Below are positions 17,908 to 27,439 of a DNA stretch of 64,000 nucleotides, one piece after another; positions within the stretch are counted from its first letter, which is position 1; each line of letters starts with the position of its first letter. The position numbers and the translations under genes were made by a program. The notes beneath the pieces were generated by a model. It had not been told where the DNA came from and did no database searches. It was given only the letters and a program-made list of their open reading frames with translations. The stretch comes from Deltaproteobacteria bacterium. GTDB lineage: Bacteria > Myxococcota > XYA12-FULL-58-9. The stretch is from the NCBI GenBank assembly GCA_016218825.1, contig JACRCV010000013.1, positions 40,547 to 104,546 of the forward strand, written 5' to 3'.

Positions 17908-19215
17908 ATGCCGATGAGCGCCCCTATCACTCGCATCGCGCCGCTCGTGCTCGGCCTGGCTCTCACCGCCTGCACCCGAGACCAAGACCCGCCGGTGATC
18001 GACACCGCCAAGCTCGTCGCCGGGCGCGACAAGATCATCCTCGCCTACGACGCCAACCTCTGGGGCGAGCTCATCGAGTGTGGGTGAAAGACCAATCGTC
18101 TGGGCGGTCTTGCCCGGAGAGCCACGATCGTCGCCGCGATGCGGAGCGAGGCCCCGACCCTCGTCGTCGAGGCCGGTGACGCGTTCGCCGACACCGTCAG
18201 CACCGAGGTGGCCCCCGAGCTGGTCGCAAAGCGCGGCACGGTGATCGTCGAGGCCTTCAATCGCATCGGCGTCGCGGCCTACACCCCCGGAGAGCGCGAT
18301 CTCAGCGCCGGCCTCGACCAGCTCAAGGCCTGGGCGGGCGGCGCCAAGTTCCCGTTCGTCGCCGCCAACCTCGTGGACCGCGACGGCAAGTCGATCTTCG
18401 CCCCGAGCGTCGTGCTGCCGGTCGGCGAGCTCGAGGTCGGGGTCGTCGGACTCGTAGGCCAACGGCTCGGGCTCGCGCCCGACGTGCTGGGCGCGAACGG
18501 TTTCGCGGTGTTGGATCCAGTCGCCGCGGCGCGGCAAGCGGTGGCAAAGCTCTCGGCCGAGGGCGTGGATCTGGTGGTGGCGCTGACGCACCTGGACCCG
18601 GGCGAAGAAGAGGCGGTGCAGGCCGCGGCGCCGGCGATCGCGCTCGTCGTCGGCAGCCACGCCGGCCGAATGTTGCACGTGCCGCGGCCGCTCAACCCCG
18701 GCCTCGCCGAGCGCGCCGCAGTGGCGGTCGACGCCGGCTCGCGCGGCAAGTACCTCGGGCGCCTCGACCTCTACCTGCCGCGCACCGCGAAACGGCCGCT
18801 CTTGCTCGCGAACCTGAACCAGGCCGGCGAGCTCCGCGGTCAGGTGTTGGCGCTGCGGCGGGAGGTGGCACGCGCCGAGGAGAACATCAAGAAGGCGAAG
18901 ACCGAGCCCGCGTCCAGCGAAGCGCAGCGGGCGCGGCGACTGCAGGGCCTGCAGGCGTCTCTGGAGCGCAACCGGCGGACCCTCGAGGACCGCCGCGCCG
19001 AGCTCGCACGGGTGCCGGCCCCCGATCCGTCCTACGCGTGGTTCAAGAACGAGCTCGTCCCGGTGTCGGTGAGCCTGATCGCCGCGCCGGAGATCAGCGC
19101 GTCCGTCCAGGCGTTCCTCGGCCAGAGCGCGACGACGAGCGCCGCGGCCACCGCCAGACCGACCGCCGCGCCGGCGGCAGCCGGACGACCGTCGTCACCC
19201 GCCCCGGCCCGGTGA
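17908..19215 (+). CDS. UshA/5'-nucleotidase-type lipoprotein, candidate selenoprotein (in-frame TGA at 18085)
   Basis: Lipoprotein signal MPMSAPITRIAPLVLGLALTAC (lipobox Cys22). The sequence then reads YDANLWGELIECG, a TGA codon, and KTNRLGGLARRATIV, continuing in the same frame for 375 more codons. Relatives of this metallophosphatase family carry Cys-Gly-Cys followed by a GGLARRA-type stretch here, so TGA replaces the second Cys (residue 60). A SECIS-like hairpin lies immediately downstream (18099-18118). The rest holds NLVDRDGK, VVALTHLDPGEEE, a predicted coiled coil (about 310-370) and an Ala/Pro-rich tail. If TGA is read as selenocysteine the product is 435 aa; if as stop, a useless 59-aa peptide. 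The alternative is a pseudogene made by one Cys-to-TGA change. ATG 17914 is a second possible start. Confidence 0.72.
18085..18118 (+). promoter_or_regulatory. Candidate bacterial SECIS element after in-frame TGA
   Basis: TGA at 18085-18087 is followed by 18 nt, then an apical loop GGTCTT (18106-18111) closed by a 7-bp stem: 18099-18105 TCTGGGC with 18112-18118 GCCCGGA (one T-G wobble). Bacterial SECIS elements have a short stem, a G in the first two loop positions and a loop about 16-37 nt after the UGA; all three hold here. A competing 6-bp helix, AAGACC/GGTCTT (18088-18093 with 18106-18111), could form instead. Confidence 0.6.
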
Positions 19216-19341
19216 CGGCGCAGCGCACGACTGACCACCGCCGCGGCCCGCCGACGGCGGCCTGCGAGACAACCGGGCTTTGCACTGGCCAACGCGCGCC
19301 CGCTGCGCTACAGCTTTGAGCCCCGTTTTGAAGAGGGCCGC

Positions 19342-22300
19342 ATGAATCAGCACCGCTCCGGTCTCGTCGTAATGGTCCCGCTCTTCGCTCTCGCCGCCTG
19401 CAACCAGCGGGTCGACGGCGATCGCGGTTGGACCGACTCCGCCGCAGGCGACTCCGATGCGCACCCGGTGGGTGATCCGCGGCACGGCGACGGCAACGGC
19501 GGCGATCACCGCGCCGGCGACAGCGGCGGCGACGTCGGTCCCGATCAGAGCTGCAACCGCACCTGGCCGGTGACCGCGGGCGGCGGCTGCAATCTGCAGG
19601 CCGGCAACCGCGCCCACGTGCTGTTGCGCGCCGATCTGCTGCTGCCGGATCAGATCCTGGCCGCGGCTGAGCTTCTGGTGACCGGCGGCGTCATCGCCTG
19701 CGCCGGCTGCGACTGCTCGGCGAGCGCCGGCTACGCCGACGCCACGGTCGTCACCTGCGGCAACGCCTTGATCTCTCCCGGGCTGATCAACGCCCACGAC
19801 CACATCGGCTTCACCCAGGGGCCGCCGGTGGCGCACGGGACGACACGCTACGAGCACCGCCACGAGTGGCGCAAAGGCATGAACGGCAAGCCCAAGATCC
19901 CGGTGCCGGCCAACAGCAACGCGCAGGGCGAGGCCTGGGGCGAGATGCGGCAGGTGATGGCCGGGACCACGAGCCTGTTCGGCTCCGGCGGCGCCGCCGG
20001 GTTCCTGCGCAACCTCGACGAAGGGACCCACCTCGAGGGCCTGGCGCACGGCCTCGCCGACTACAGCACCTTCCCGCTCGGTGATTCGTCCGGGATCCTG
20101 GCGGCCGCCGGCTGCACCACCTACCCGTCGATCGACGATCCGGCAAGCGAGCAAAGCTTCGCCGCCTACGTGCCGCACGTCGGCGAGGGCATCGGCCCGG
20201 AGGCGCGCAACGAGTTCTTGTGCATGTCGGGGACCGGGAGCGGCGCCAAGGACCTGCTCTTGCCGACCGCCGCCTTCATCCACGGCATCGGGCTGAAGAG
20301 CGCTGACATCGCGCTGATGGCCACCGACAGCGCCGGGCTCATCTGGTCGCCGCGCAGCAACACCGATCTCTACGGGAACACCGCCGAGGCGCCGATCTAC
20401 GACCGGCTGGGGGTGCGCATCGCGCTCGGCACCGACTGGACCGCGACCGGCTCGGTCACGATCCTGCGCGAGCTCGCCTGCGCCGACAGCTGGAACACGA
20501 CCTACTGGGGTGGCTACTTCTCGGACGCCGACCTGGTGAGCATGGTCACCACCTGGGCCGCCGAGCTGTTGGGCTACGATGACGTGCTCGGCAGCCTGGT
20601 GCCCGGAAAGGTCGCCGACATCACGATCTGGAACAACGCCCTCCACCCCGGCCGGCGCGCCATCATCGACGCCCGGGTCGCAGACGTCCTGTTGGTGTGG
20701 CGCGGCGATCGCGCGTTGTACGGCGACCAGACGATCATCGAGGGGCTCGCGAGCGCCTCGGAGTGCGAGCTCGTCGACGTCTGCGGCCGGGCGAAGCGCC
20801 TGTGCGCGACCCGCGAGATCGGCGCGACGATGGCGAGCGTCAAGACCACGCTCGGCGCCGCGGCCTACGGCCTGTTCTTCTGTGACACCCCGCAGAACGA
20901 GCCGACCTGTCAGCCGTCGCGCCCCGGCGAGTACGACGGCCAGCCGGGCGCGGGCGACCGCGATGGCGATGGCGTGGCCGACGTCAACGACAACTGCCCG
21001 GAGGTCTTCAACCCCGGCATCCCGGTGGACCTCGATCTCCAGTCCGACAGCGACAGCGACGGGCAGGGCGACCTCTGCGACCCCTGCCCGCTCAATCCGC
21101 ACGCGACGGTATGCGCCGCCATCGACCCCAACGACCGCGACGGCGACCGCGTCCCGAACGCGGCCGACAACTGCCCGTCGGACGCCAACCCCGACCAGGC
21201 GGACGGCGACCACGACGGCAAGGGCGACGCCTGCGACTCGTGCCCGAGCGACCCCAACCCCGCCGACGCCCCCTGCCCGGCCACGATCTACGCCGTCAAG
21301 CAGCGCCAGATCCCGGTGGGCCGCAACGTCCAGATCCCCGACGCCATCGTCACCGCCGTCGGCAGCAGCGACTTCTTCATCCAGGTGGACCCGGCGCTGG
21401 CCGGCTACCCCGGCGTCGGCCACTCCGGCCTCTACGTGTTCAACAACGCCAACGCGCCCCTGCCCGCGGTCGGCAACCGCGTCAGCGTCACCGGCACGGT
21501 GCGCGACTTCCACGGCGGCATCGAGCTCGATCAGCCGGCGATCGTCGTGCTGGACGCGGGTCCGGTGCCCCTCGACCCGATCGTGATCCTGCCCGCCGCC
21601 GTCATCCCGGGCGGCGCCGATCAAGATCGGCTCGAGGGCGTGCTGGTGCGGATCGAAGACCTCACCGTCCTCGACACCACACCGACGGGCGCGGTCGGCG
21701 AGGTCGTCAGCGGCGAGTTCACCGTGACCGGCGGCCTGAGCGTCGACGACGGGCTCTACCTCGTCACCCCGTTCGTCAGCGAGGGCGAGACCCTGGCGGC
21801 GGTCACCGGGGTGCTGCGCTACTCGTGGAACCGCGACAAGCTCTGGCCACGCGCCGCCGCCGACATCGGCCGTGGCCCGCCGGCGCTGCTCTCCTTCGGC
21901 CCGGCCGCGGTCTACGTCTATGACCACCAGACCGGCAGCAGCGTGCCGACGCTCAGGGTGACGCTCACCACCCCCGGCACCTCCCCGGTCATCGTCCCGA
22001 TCACGAGCGCCGACGCGACCACGGTGGCTGCGGTGGGCGACGCGGTCACCGTCCCCGCCGGGCAAACGAGCGCCGACGTGACCCTGAGCTCCGGAAACGC
22101 CGGCGGCCCGGTGCAGCTCACCGCGACCTTGAACGGTGCGCCGCAGAGCGCGGCGGTGACCGTGCTCGACGGCGCGGCCGTCGCCCTGCCGGCCGCGATC
22201 GATCCGGCGACCGTCGTCGTCGCCCCAGGCCAAGCCGTGACCCTCGCGGTGGTCCTCGCGACCCCCGCGCCCCCCGCCGGCCAAGTGCTGTCCCTCGCCG

Positions 22301-22992
22301 CGACCGGGGTGGCGCTGAGCGTGCCCGCCTCGGTCACCGTGCCCTTCATGCAGGCGCGCCAGGACTTCTCGCTCACCGCGGGGACCACCGCCGGTACCGC
22401 CACCCTCACCGCCACTGCCGGCGGCGCCAGCGTCACCGCCACCGTGAACGTCGCCGCGGTCGTGGGCCCGGGGCTGATCCTGGTCGAGGTCCTCTACGAC
22501 CCGCGCAGCACCGACACCAACCTCGAATGGGTGAAGCTCTACAACGGCGGCGCCGAGACCGTGGACCTCGCCGGCTACTCTCTCGGCTGGGGCGGCACGA
22601 GCTACACCAACGGCAAGCTCCAGCTCAGCGGCAGCGTCGCGGCCGGCGCCTGCGCGGTCGTCGGCGGACCGGTCTCCGACGCCGCCAACGCCGATCCCGT
22701 CCTCGGCCAGGCGATCGACTTCAACCCCGATCTGCAGAACGGCGGCAACGCCGCCGACGGCATCGCGCTCTTCCACCTGCCGGCGGCCCAGGTCCTCGCG
22801 ACCTCGAAGCCGGTCGACGCGGTGCTCTACGGCGGGCCGACCAACAGCTCGCGGCTGATCGGCCCGGACGGCCAGCCGGCGCCGGTCAACGTGCCGGCCG
22901 CGCCCTCCGGCGACACCCTGCTGCGAACCGGCCGCGGCACGTGGATCGACAACCCGACCCCGAACAGCGTCCTGTGCGTCGTGATCCCGTAG
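19342..22992 (+). CDS. Amidohydrolase lipoprotein with TSP3, OB-like, Ig-like and lamin-tail domains
   Basis: 1216 residues, lipoprotein signal MNQHRSGLVVMVPLFALAAC. An Asp/Gly/His-rich linker precedes an imidazolonepropionase-like amidohydrolase domain (about 90-500) with LISPGLINAHDHIGF as metal site, GTDWTATGSVTILRELA, and GSLVPGKVADITIW near its end. Calcium-binding thrombospondin type 3 repeats follow (GDRDGDGVADVNDNCP; DRDGDRVPNAADNCPSDANPDQ). Next are an OB-fold-like domain (about 650-840), beta-rich Ig-like repeats, and a C-terminal lamin-tail domain (ILVEVLYDPRSTDTNLEWVK). An enzyme tethered to the outer surface by a long beta-rich stalk is the simplest reading; the substrate is unknown. 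The 126-bp gap upstream shows no clear regulatory signal. Confidence 0.75.
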   Translation: MNQHRSGLVVMVPLFALAACNQRVDGDRGWTDSAAGDSDAHPVGDPRHGDGNGGDHRAGDSGGDVGPDQSCNRTWPVTAGGGCNLQAGNRAHVLLRADLLLPDQILAAAELLVTGGVIACAGCDCSASAGYADATVVTCGNALISPGLINAHDHIGFTQGPPVAHGTTRYEHRHEWRKGMNGKPKIPVPANSNAQGEAWGEMRQVMAGTTSLFGSGGAAGFLRNLDEGTHLEGLAHGLADYSTFPLGDSSGILAAAGCTTYPSIDDPASEQSFAAYVPHVGEGIGPEARNEFLCMSGTGSGAKDLLLPTAAFIHGIGLKSADIALMATDSAGLIWSPRSNTDLYGNTAEAPIYDRLGVRIALGTDWTATGSVTILRELACADSWNTTYWGGYFSDADLVSMVTTWAAELLGYDDVLGSLVPGKVADITIWNNALHPGRRAIIDARVADVLLVWRGDRALYGDQTIIEGLASASECELVDVCGRAKRLCATREIGATMASVKTTLGAAAYGLFFCDTPQNEPTCQPSRPGEYDGQPGAGDRDGDGVADVNDNCPEVFNPGIPVDLDLQSDSDSDGQGDLCDPCPLNPHATVCAAIDPNDRDGDRVPNAADNCPSDANPDQADGDHDGKGDACDSCPSDPNPADAPCPATIYAVKQRQIPVGRNVQIPDAIVTAVGSSDFFIQVDPALAGYPGVGHSGLYVFNNANAPLPAVGNRVSVTGTVRDFHGGIELDQPAIVVLDAGPVPLDPIVILPAAVIPGGADQDRLEGVLVRIEDLTVLDTTPTGAVGEVVSGEFTVTGGLSVDDGLYLVTPFVSEGETLAAVTGVLRYSWNRDKLWPRAAADIGRGPPALLSFGPAAVYVYDHQTGSSVPTLRVTLTTPGTSPVIVPITSADATTVAAVGDAVTVPAGQTSADVTLSSGNAGGPVQLTATLNGAPQSAAVTVLDGAAVALPAAIDPATVVVAPGQAVTLAVVLATPAPPAGQVLSLAATGVALSVPASVTVPFMQARQDFSLTAGTTAGTATLTATAGGASVTATVNVAAVVGPGLILVEVLYDPRSTDTNLEWVKLYNGGAETVDLAGYSLGWGGTSYTNGKLQLSGSVAAGACAVVGGPVSDAANADPVLGQAIDFNPDLQNGGNAADGIALFHLPAAQVLATSKPVDAVLYGGPTNSSRLIGPDGQPAPVNVPAAPSGDTLLRTGRGTWIDNPTPNSVLCVVIP

Positions 22993-23064
22993 GCCGGCGT
23001 TCACCGGGCCGCCCGGCCGTTACCGTTCACGGGGGACCGCCCGCCGCGAGAAGCCCGGCCCTCG

Positions 23065-25461
23065 TCAACCCGGGGCCGGCATCAGCTCGACGGCCAGCGA
23101 CACCGCGCGCCCCGGCATCATCTCGAGCGAGCGCCGGTACGCCGCGCTCCGCGTGCGCTCGAGGATCTCGGTGCCGGAGCCGAGCAGGTTGTAGACGTCG
23201 AGGACGATCGCGAGCGCGCCGTGGTAGAGCGGCTGCACGTAGCGGACCCGCACGTCGAGCGTCATGTGGAAGGTGAAGCGGGGGATCGGATCGCCGCGCG
23301 GCACCGCCATCACCGCGGTCGGGCCTTGCGGCAGCTCGCGGGCGACGGCGATGCGGGTCATCGGCTCGCCGTCGGTGTAGCGCAGCACCAACGCCGCGCT
23401 CAGCAGGTCGTCGAGCCGCAGCCCGGAGATCAGCTTGATGTGGTAGGCGCGCCCGGCGTCGACGCTGCCGTAGCCGTTCACCTGATGGTTCGGGTCGGCC
23501 GATCCGGCGTCGAGGATCCCGGGGTCGTTGGCGTCGGCATACAGCCCGAACGGCGCCGCCGCCAGGCTCCAATAGCCGGTCGCCGCCAGGTTCACGAACC
23601 ACCACCGCTCGCCCTCCGAGGTGAGGCAGAGCTCGGCGCCGAGGAAGCGATCGGTGCGGTCGCTGTTCGTCAGCTGATAGCGCTCGAGGCCCTCGGTGCC
23701 CGGCGTGCGGGCATAGACGGTCAAGCCTCGATCCTCGGCGGGCAGCGCGGGATCGGCGCCCGCCGCCTCCCCGAGCGTCGTCGCCCTGTAGCTGTCCTTG
23801 GCCGGCCCGACGAGGCGCACGGTGTAGCGGTTCCGGAACACGTGCAAGAGGCCGGCGCCGACGATCCGCATCGGCCCGAAGCGGGGCGACGCGGCGCCGA
23901 TCGCCAGCTGGTGGCTCATCGGCCGCACCAGGTCCGGATCGAGCTCGTGCCGATCGCCGCCGCCGACCGCGAGCAGCCGGCCGTGCTCGTCGGCCTCGGG
24001 GACCAGATCGCCGTCGTCCTGCCAGGCATAGCGCGCGTAGGACGGTCGGTCTCGATCCAGGAAGGCGCTGACCTCGGTGGTCGGCGCCAGCGGCTCGCGC
24101 CGCAGCAGCAAGAAGAACGAGGCGGCACCGACGCGGCGACGCAGCGTCAACCCGAGCGCCGGCGACAGCTGTTGCAGCCTCGCACCCGCGTCCGCGACGA
24201 CGCGGGCGCTGTCGACCGCCGCGACCCCCTCGACGCTGAACCCGGCGAGCGCCTGCTTGGTCGCCGCTTCCAGTCGCAGGTGGCCGGTGGTCTCGTGCAC
24301 GCCGCCGGGTGTCTGATACTCGTCCATCCACAGACCGCGCACCCCGGAGGCGTCCGCCGCGGCGAGCGTCATCCCGGTGCGCAGACCCGGGATGACCGAG
24401 CGCGCCCACACCCCGGTCCGACGCGCCGCAGCGCTCACGGTCCAGCGCTCGCCGGCCCCGAGGCGCAGCGCCGCACGCCCCTCGAGGGCATAGCGCCGCG
24501 ACGACCCCGGCAGCTCGAGACGCGCGAGGCGCTCCCACTGGCCCTCGAGATCCTCGACGTAGGGGGCCTGCCGCGACGTCGCCCGGTGCTCATCGCCCCA
24601 GGTGAGACCGCCGCCGACGTCGATTCGCAGCCGCGGGTCGCGGTACGGCTGGGCGTCCACGGTCGCGACCAGCGCGCTCGCCGTGGTCGAGAGCGTGTCG
24701 GCCGCCGGATAGCGATGCTCGGCCCCGGCATGCGTTCGGCGGGTCTGCGCCGACATCAGGAGCCAGCGAAGCGGCAACAGCCCGAGCCGCTCGCCGCCGA
24801 TCAGCACCGTCGTCCGGCGGGCGTCCTCGTAGAGCGGCGCGCCGCTGTCATCGACGAGGGTCGGGTAGCCCTGGCGTGCGCGGCGCTCCTCCACCGCGAC
24901 CCGGTAGCCCGGCACGCTGGCCGTCGCTTCGACGTCGGTGCCGAAGAGCAGCGAGCGGCGCTCCGGAGTCGCCCCCCACCGCAGGGCCGGCTCCCGATCC
25001 ATCAGACCCTCCGGGATCAACGTCGGGCCGCCGACCGAACGCCCCGAGGCCAGCCGCGCGCCCGCCTCGGGGGCGGCGGCACCGAGCGCCAGCTGCCAAT
25101 CCCATCGCGGCCGATCGGTGGCCAACGTCTGCAGGTGGGTCCGTGACCACAAGGAGTGCGGCACCTCGACGAGCGGCACGCCGGAGCGCGCCGGATCGGT
25201 GACGTCGTGGCCGTTGACGCTGAAGCGCATATCGGTCCAGGACCAGCCGTGCGCGGCAAGCGCCGGGGCTTCGAAGGTAGCGAGCGCGCCGCCGCCGGTG
25301 CGCAGGTTGGCCACCTCCAGAAACCATAAGTCAGCGACGCTCGCGGCGTGCCCGCCCGACGGCAGCAGGGCGCGCTCCTCGGCCGAGACCTCGGCGCCCG
25401 CCAACGGATCGAGGTCGGGTCCAAACCCGAGGAGGAGCGACAGGGTGGTCAGGATCGGCAC
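23065..25461 (-). CDS. Outer-membrane beta-barrel, TonB-dependent-receptor-like
   Basis: 798 residues with an N-terminal secretion signal (MPILTTLSLLLGFG) and long runs of alternating, aromatic-rich beta strands through to the C-terminus (HGALAIVLDVYNLLGSGTEI; PGRAVSLAVELMPAPG), typical of TonB-dependent receptor barrels. The plug region (about 40-160: FSVNGHDVTDPARSGVPLVEV) is only weakly similar to canonical plugs, and no TonB box could be pointed to. A ligand cannot be inferred. It is convergent with the amidohydrolase gene. Confidence 0.6.
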   Translation of the reverse strand: MPILTTLSLLLGFGPDLDPLAGAEVSAEERALLPSGGHAASVADLWFLEVANLRTGGGALATFEAPALAAHGWSWTDMRFSVNGHDVTDPARSGVPLVEVPHSLWSRTHLQTLATDRPRWDWQLALGAAAPEAGARLASGRSVGGPTLIPEGLMDREPALRWGATPERRSLLFGTDVEATASVPGYRVAVEERRARQGYPTLVDDSGAPLYEDARRTTVLIGGERLGLLPLRWLLMSAQTRRTHAGAEHRYPAADTLSTTASALVATVDAQPYRDPRLRIDVGGGLTWGDEHRATSRQAPYVEDLEGQWERLARLELPGSSRRYALEGRAALRLGAGERWTVSAAARRTGVWARSVIPGLRTGMTLAAADASGVRGLWMDEYQTPGGVHETTGHLRLEAATKQALAGFSVEGVAAVDSARVVADAGARLQQLSPALGLTLRRRVGAASFFLLLRREPLAPTTEVSAFLDRDRPSYARYAWQDDGDLVPEADEHGRLLAVGGGDRHELDPDLVRPMSHQLAIGAASPRFGPMRIVGAGLLHVFRNRYTVRLVGPAKDSYRATTLGEAAGADPALPAEDRGLTVYARTPGTEGLERYQLTNSDRTDRFLGAELCLTSEGERWWFVNLAATGYWSLAAAPFGLYADANDPGILDAGSADPNHQVNGYGSVDAGRAYHIKLISGLRLDDLLSAALVLRYTDGEPMTRIAVARELPQGPTAVMAVPRGDPIPRFTFHMTLDVRVRYVQPLYHGALAIVLDVYNLLGSGTEILERTRSAAYRRSLEMMPGRAVSLAVELMPAPG

Positions 25462-25583
25462 GGGCCCTCGTGTCGCACGCGCGGCTGGAGGCTGTCCATG
25501 GGAATTGCGCGCCCGATGTGCTCTGATGGCGTCTCGATCAGCACCCCAAGGCGGCCGCGATCGCGCCCGCAGAGGTGGAATCG

Positions 25584-25934
25584 ATGTGGGAAGCGGCCAT
25601 CACCGTGCTCATCCTGACGGTGTTCGCGCTGTTGGCGTACGCGAGCAGCCTGACGAGCGGCGACGTCATGGTCCTGGCCGGGGCGCTCATCGGCGGCATC
25701 GGGTTGCTGGTCAGCATCCCGGGCGGGCTGGTGTATCACGTCCGCCTGCGCCAGGCGCTCGCCGCCGGCGGCGCGGTGCCACGCCGCTGGTGGTTGCATC
25801 CCACCGACCACCACAAGGCCCTCGCACCCGATCTCTGGCGCAAGGTCCGGCCGTCGTTTGTCGCCGGCGCCGCGGGTTTCGGCGTCTTCCTGCTCGGCGC
25901 GTTGCTGATCGTCTGGGGCGCGGCCAAGATCTAG
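25584..25934 (+). CDS. Small integral membrane protein
   Basis: 116 residues from ATG 25584 (GAGGTGG upstream; a GTG at 25575 is less likely). Three hydrophobic segments are visible: AAITVLILTVFALLAYA, VMVLAGALIGGIGLLVSI and AAGFGVFLLGALLIVWG. A basic cytoplasmic loop (VRLRQALAAGGAVPRRWW) contains HPTDHHKALAPDLWRKVRP. I do not recognise a family. Its 3' end overlaps the convergent ankyrin gene by 4 bp. Confidence 0.6.
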   Translation: MWEAAITVLILTVFALLAYASSLTSGDVMVLAGALIGGIGLLVSIPGGLVYHVRLRQALAAGGAVPRRWWLHPTDHHKALAPDLWRKVRPSFVAGAAGFGVFLLGALLIVWGAAKI

Positions 25935-27271
25935 GGGGTACGCCCCAGGCGCTGCTTCAGCAAGCGGACGACCTCCGGGTGGCCATGTTGGCTGGCGCGG
26001 TCCAGCGCGGTCGAGCCGTCCGCCGCCTGGTGCGTGAGATCGGCGCCGCGCGCCAAGAGCATCTCCACGGTCGCCAGGTGTCCGGCCGAAGCGGCGAGCA
26101 TCAACGCCGTGACGCCGTCCTCGTTCTCGGCGGTGACCCGGGCGCCGCGATCGACGAGCCTCTTTGCGAGCTCGAAGTGTCCCTCGGAGATCGCGAGCAG
26201 CAGCAACGTCCAACCGGAGGCGGTCGCGGCCTCGACCGGGCAGCCGGCGTTCAAGAGCACCATCAGCCCGGGCACGTCGCCGGAGCTGGCGGCAAACAGC
26301 GCCACCCGCGTCGGATCGGCGCCGCGCGCGATGAGCTCGCGCAGCAGCCGAACCTCGCCGGCCTTGATCGCGAAGTCGACCACCGAGGCGTGGTAGCGGT
26401 TGTTGGCGCACAGGTCGGCGCCGCGCGCCACCAGATCCCGGGTCACGTCGGCGTTGCCGTGCAGCACCGCCAACATCAACGGCGTGTTGCCGCTGGCGTC
26501 GCGGGCGTTCAACGCCCGGGGATCGGCGTCGAGGAGCTTCGCGACCTTGTCGCGCTCGCCCTCCTCGACGGCGAGGAAGAGCTCGTAGGGGTAGAACTCC
26601 CACGCCGACGCTCCGGGGTCGAGGCTGCCGGCCTCGTCGGCGAGCGTGTCATTCAAGTGCGACGTGCTGATCGGCTCGTTCTCCTCCTGCGGATCGACGA
26701 CGACGCCGTCGCCGAGCCGCGCCAGCGCCGCGGCCACGAACCACGCCGCCCGAACCTCGTTGTCGTCCTCGGGCCCCGGGCGCGTCTTCGCCGAGACGTC
26801 AAAGCGCGCGATCGCGCCTTGCAGCACCGGTCGCCCCTTGTCCGCCCCTTCGGTGGACTCGCGCTCCGGCTGGCCGCTCGCCCAGCCGCCGGGCGCCGTC
26901 AACGTGAACCCGGTCCGCACCGTCCCCTTGTCGGTCGCGATCTCGACCGGCACGTACTCCATGTTGGCGTTCTTCAGGCGCGCCGTCGGCGGCATCTTCA
27001 CCGTCAGGTCGAGCTTGCGGATCTCCTCGGTGAGCGACGCCGGGCTGAGCTCGAACCAGCGCTTGACCGGGACCACGAGATCGAAGCTCATCGCGATGTT
27101 GTCGGCGGTCGTCTCGCTCAGGGTCTCGTTGCAGATCGCGGTGGCCGGCCGATCGTCTTCGGCGCGCTCCCGCACCGCGCCGTCGTCGGCGCAGCGACAC
27201 GCCCCGAGCGCCAGCGCCGCCACGCCCCCCCAGAGCGCTGCCCACGGCGCCGTTCTTGTAGCCCTTGTCAT
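25931..27271 (-). CDS. Ankyrin-repeat lipoprotein
   Basis: 446 residues with lipoprotein signal MTRATRTAPWAALWGGVAALALGAC. The first half (about 30-220) is an unrecognised domain (CNETLSETTADNIAMSFDL...). From about 230 onward there are six or so ankyrin repeats (GNTPLMLAVLHGNADVTRDL; GVTALMLAASAGHLATVEML; GSTALDRASQHGHPEVVRLL). Periplasmic or surface ankyrin proteins usually mediate protein contacts. It is divergent from the thiolase gene. Confidence 0.82.
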   Translation of the reverse strand: MTRATRTAPWAALWGGVAALALGACRCADDGAVRERAEDDRPATAICNETLSETTADNIAMSFDLVVPVKRWFELSPASLTEEIRKLDLTVKMPPTARLKNANMEYVPVEIATDKGTVRTGFTLTAPGGWASGQPERESTEGADKGRPVLQGAIARFDVSAKTRPGPEDDNEVRAAWFVAAALARLGDGVVVDPQEENEPISTSHLNDTLADEAGSLDPGASAWEFYPYELFLAVEEGERDKVAKLLDADPRALNARDASGNTPLMLAVLHGNADVTRDLVARGADLCANNRYHASVVDFAIKAGEVRLLRELIARGADPTRVALFAASSGDVPGLMVLLNAGCPVEAATASGWTLLLLAISEGHFELAKRLVDRGARVTAENEDGVTALMLAASAGHLATVEMLLARGADLTHQAADGSTALDRASQHGHPEVVRLLKQRLGRTP

Positions 27272-27439
27272 TGAGGCTCCTCACCGCCCGCCGGCGGCAA
27301 GCGCCGCCGCGGCTCCAGACCCGCCTATCTGTATCGCACCCTCCGAGGGCCGAGAAGAGGTGAGCGCGGCCCTCCCCACCCGGGCCGCGGATGGTGTATG
27401 GGTGACCGGCACCCCGCGCTTTGCGCACAGGAGATCATC

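Noticed and set aside
18139..19215. Reading the selenoprotein candidate as a separate gene starting at ATG 18139
   Set aside because: It would lose the signal peptide and the conserved GGLARRA segment, and there is no ribosome site before 18139; the frame is continuous with the upstream lipoprotein start except for the single TGA.
19195..23004. Long minus-strand ORF (1269 codons) opposite the amidohydrolase gene
   Set aside because: Low-complexity Gly/Arg/Asp composition and no family motif; the sense strand has a signal peptide and several recognisable domains.
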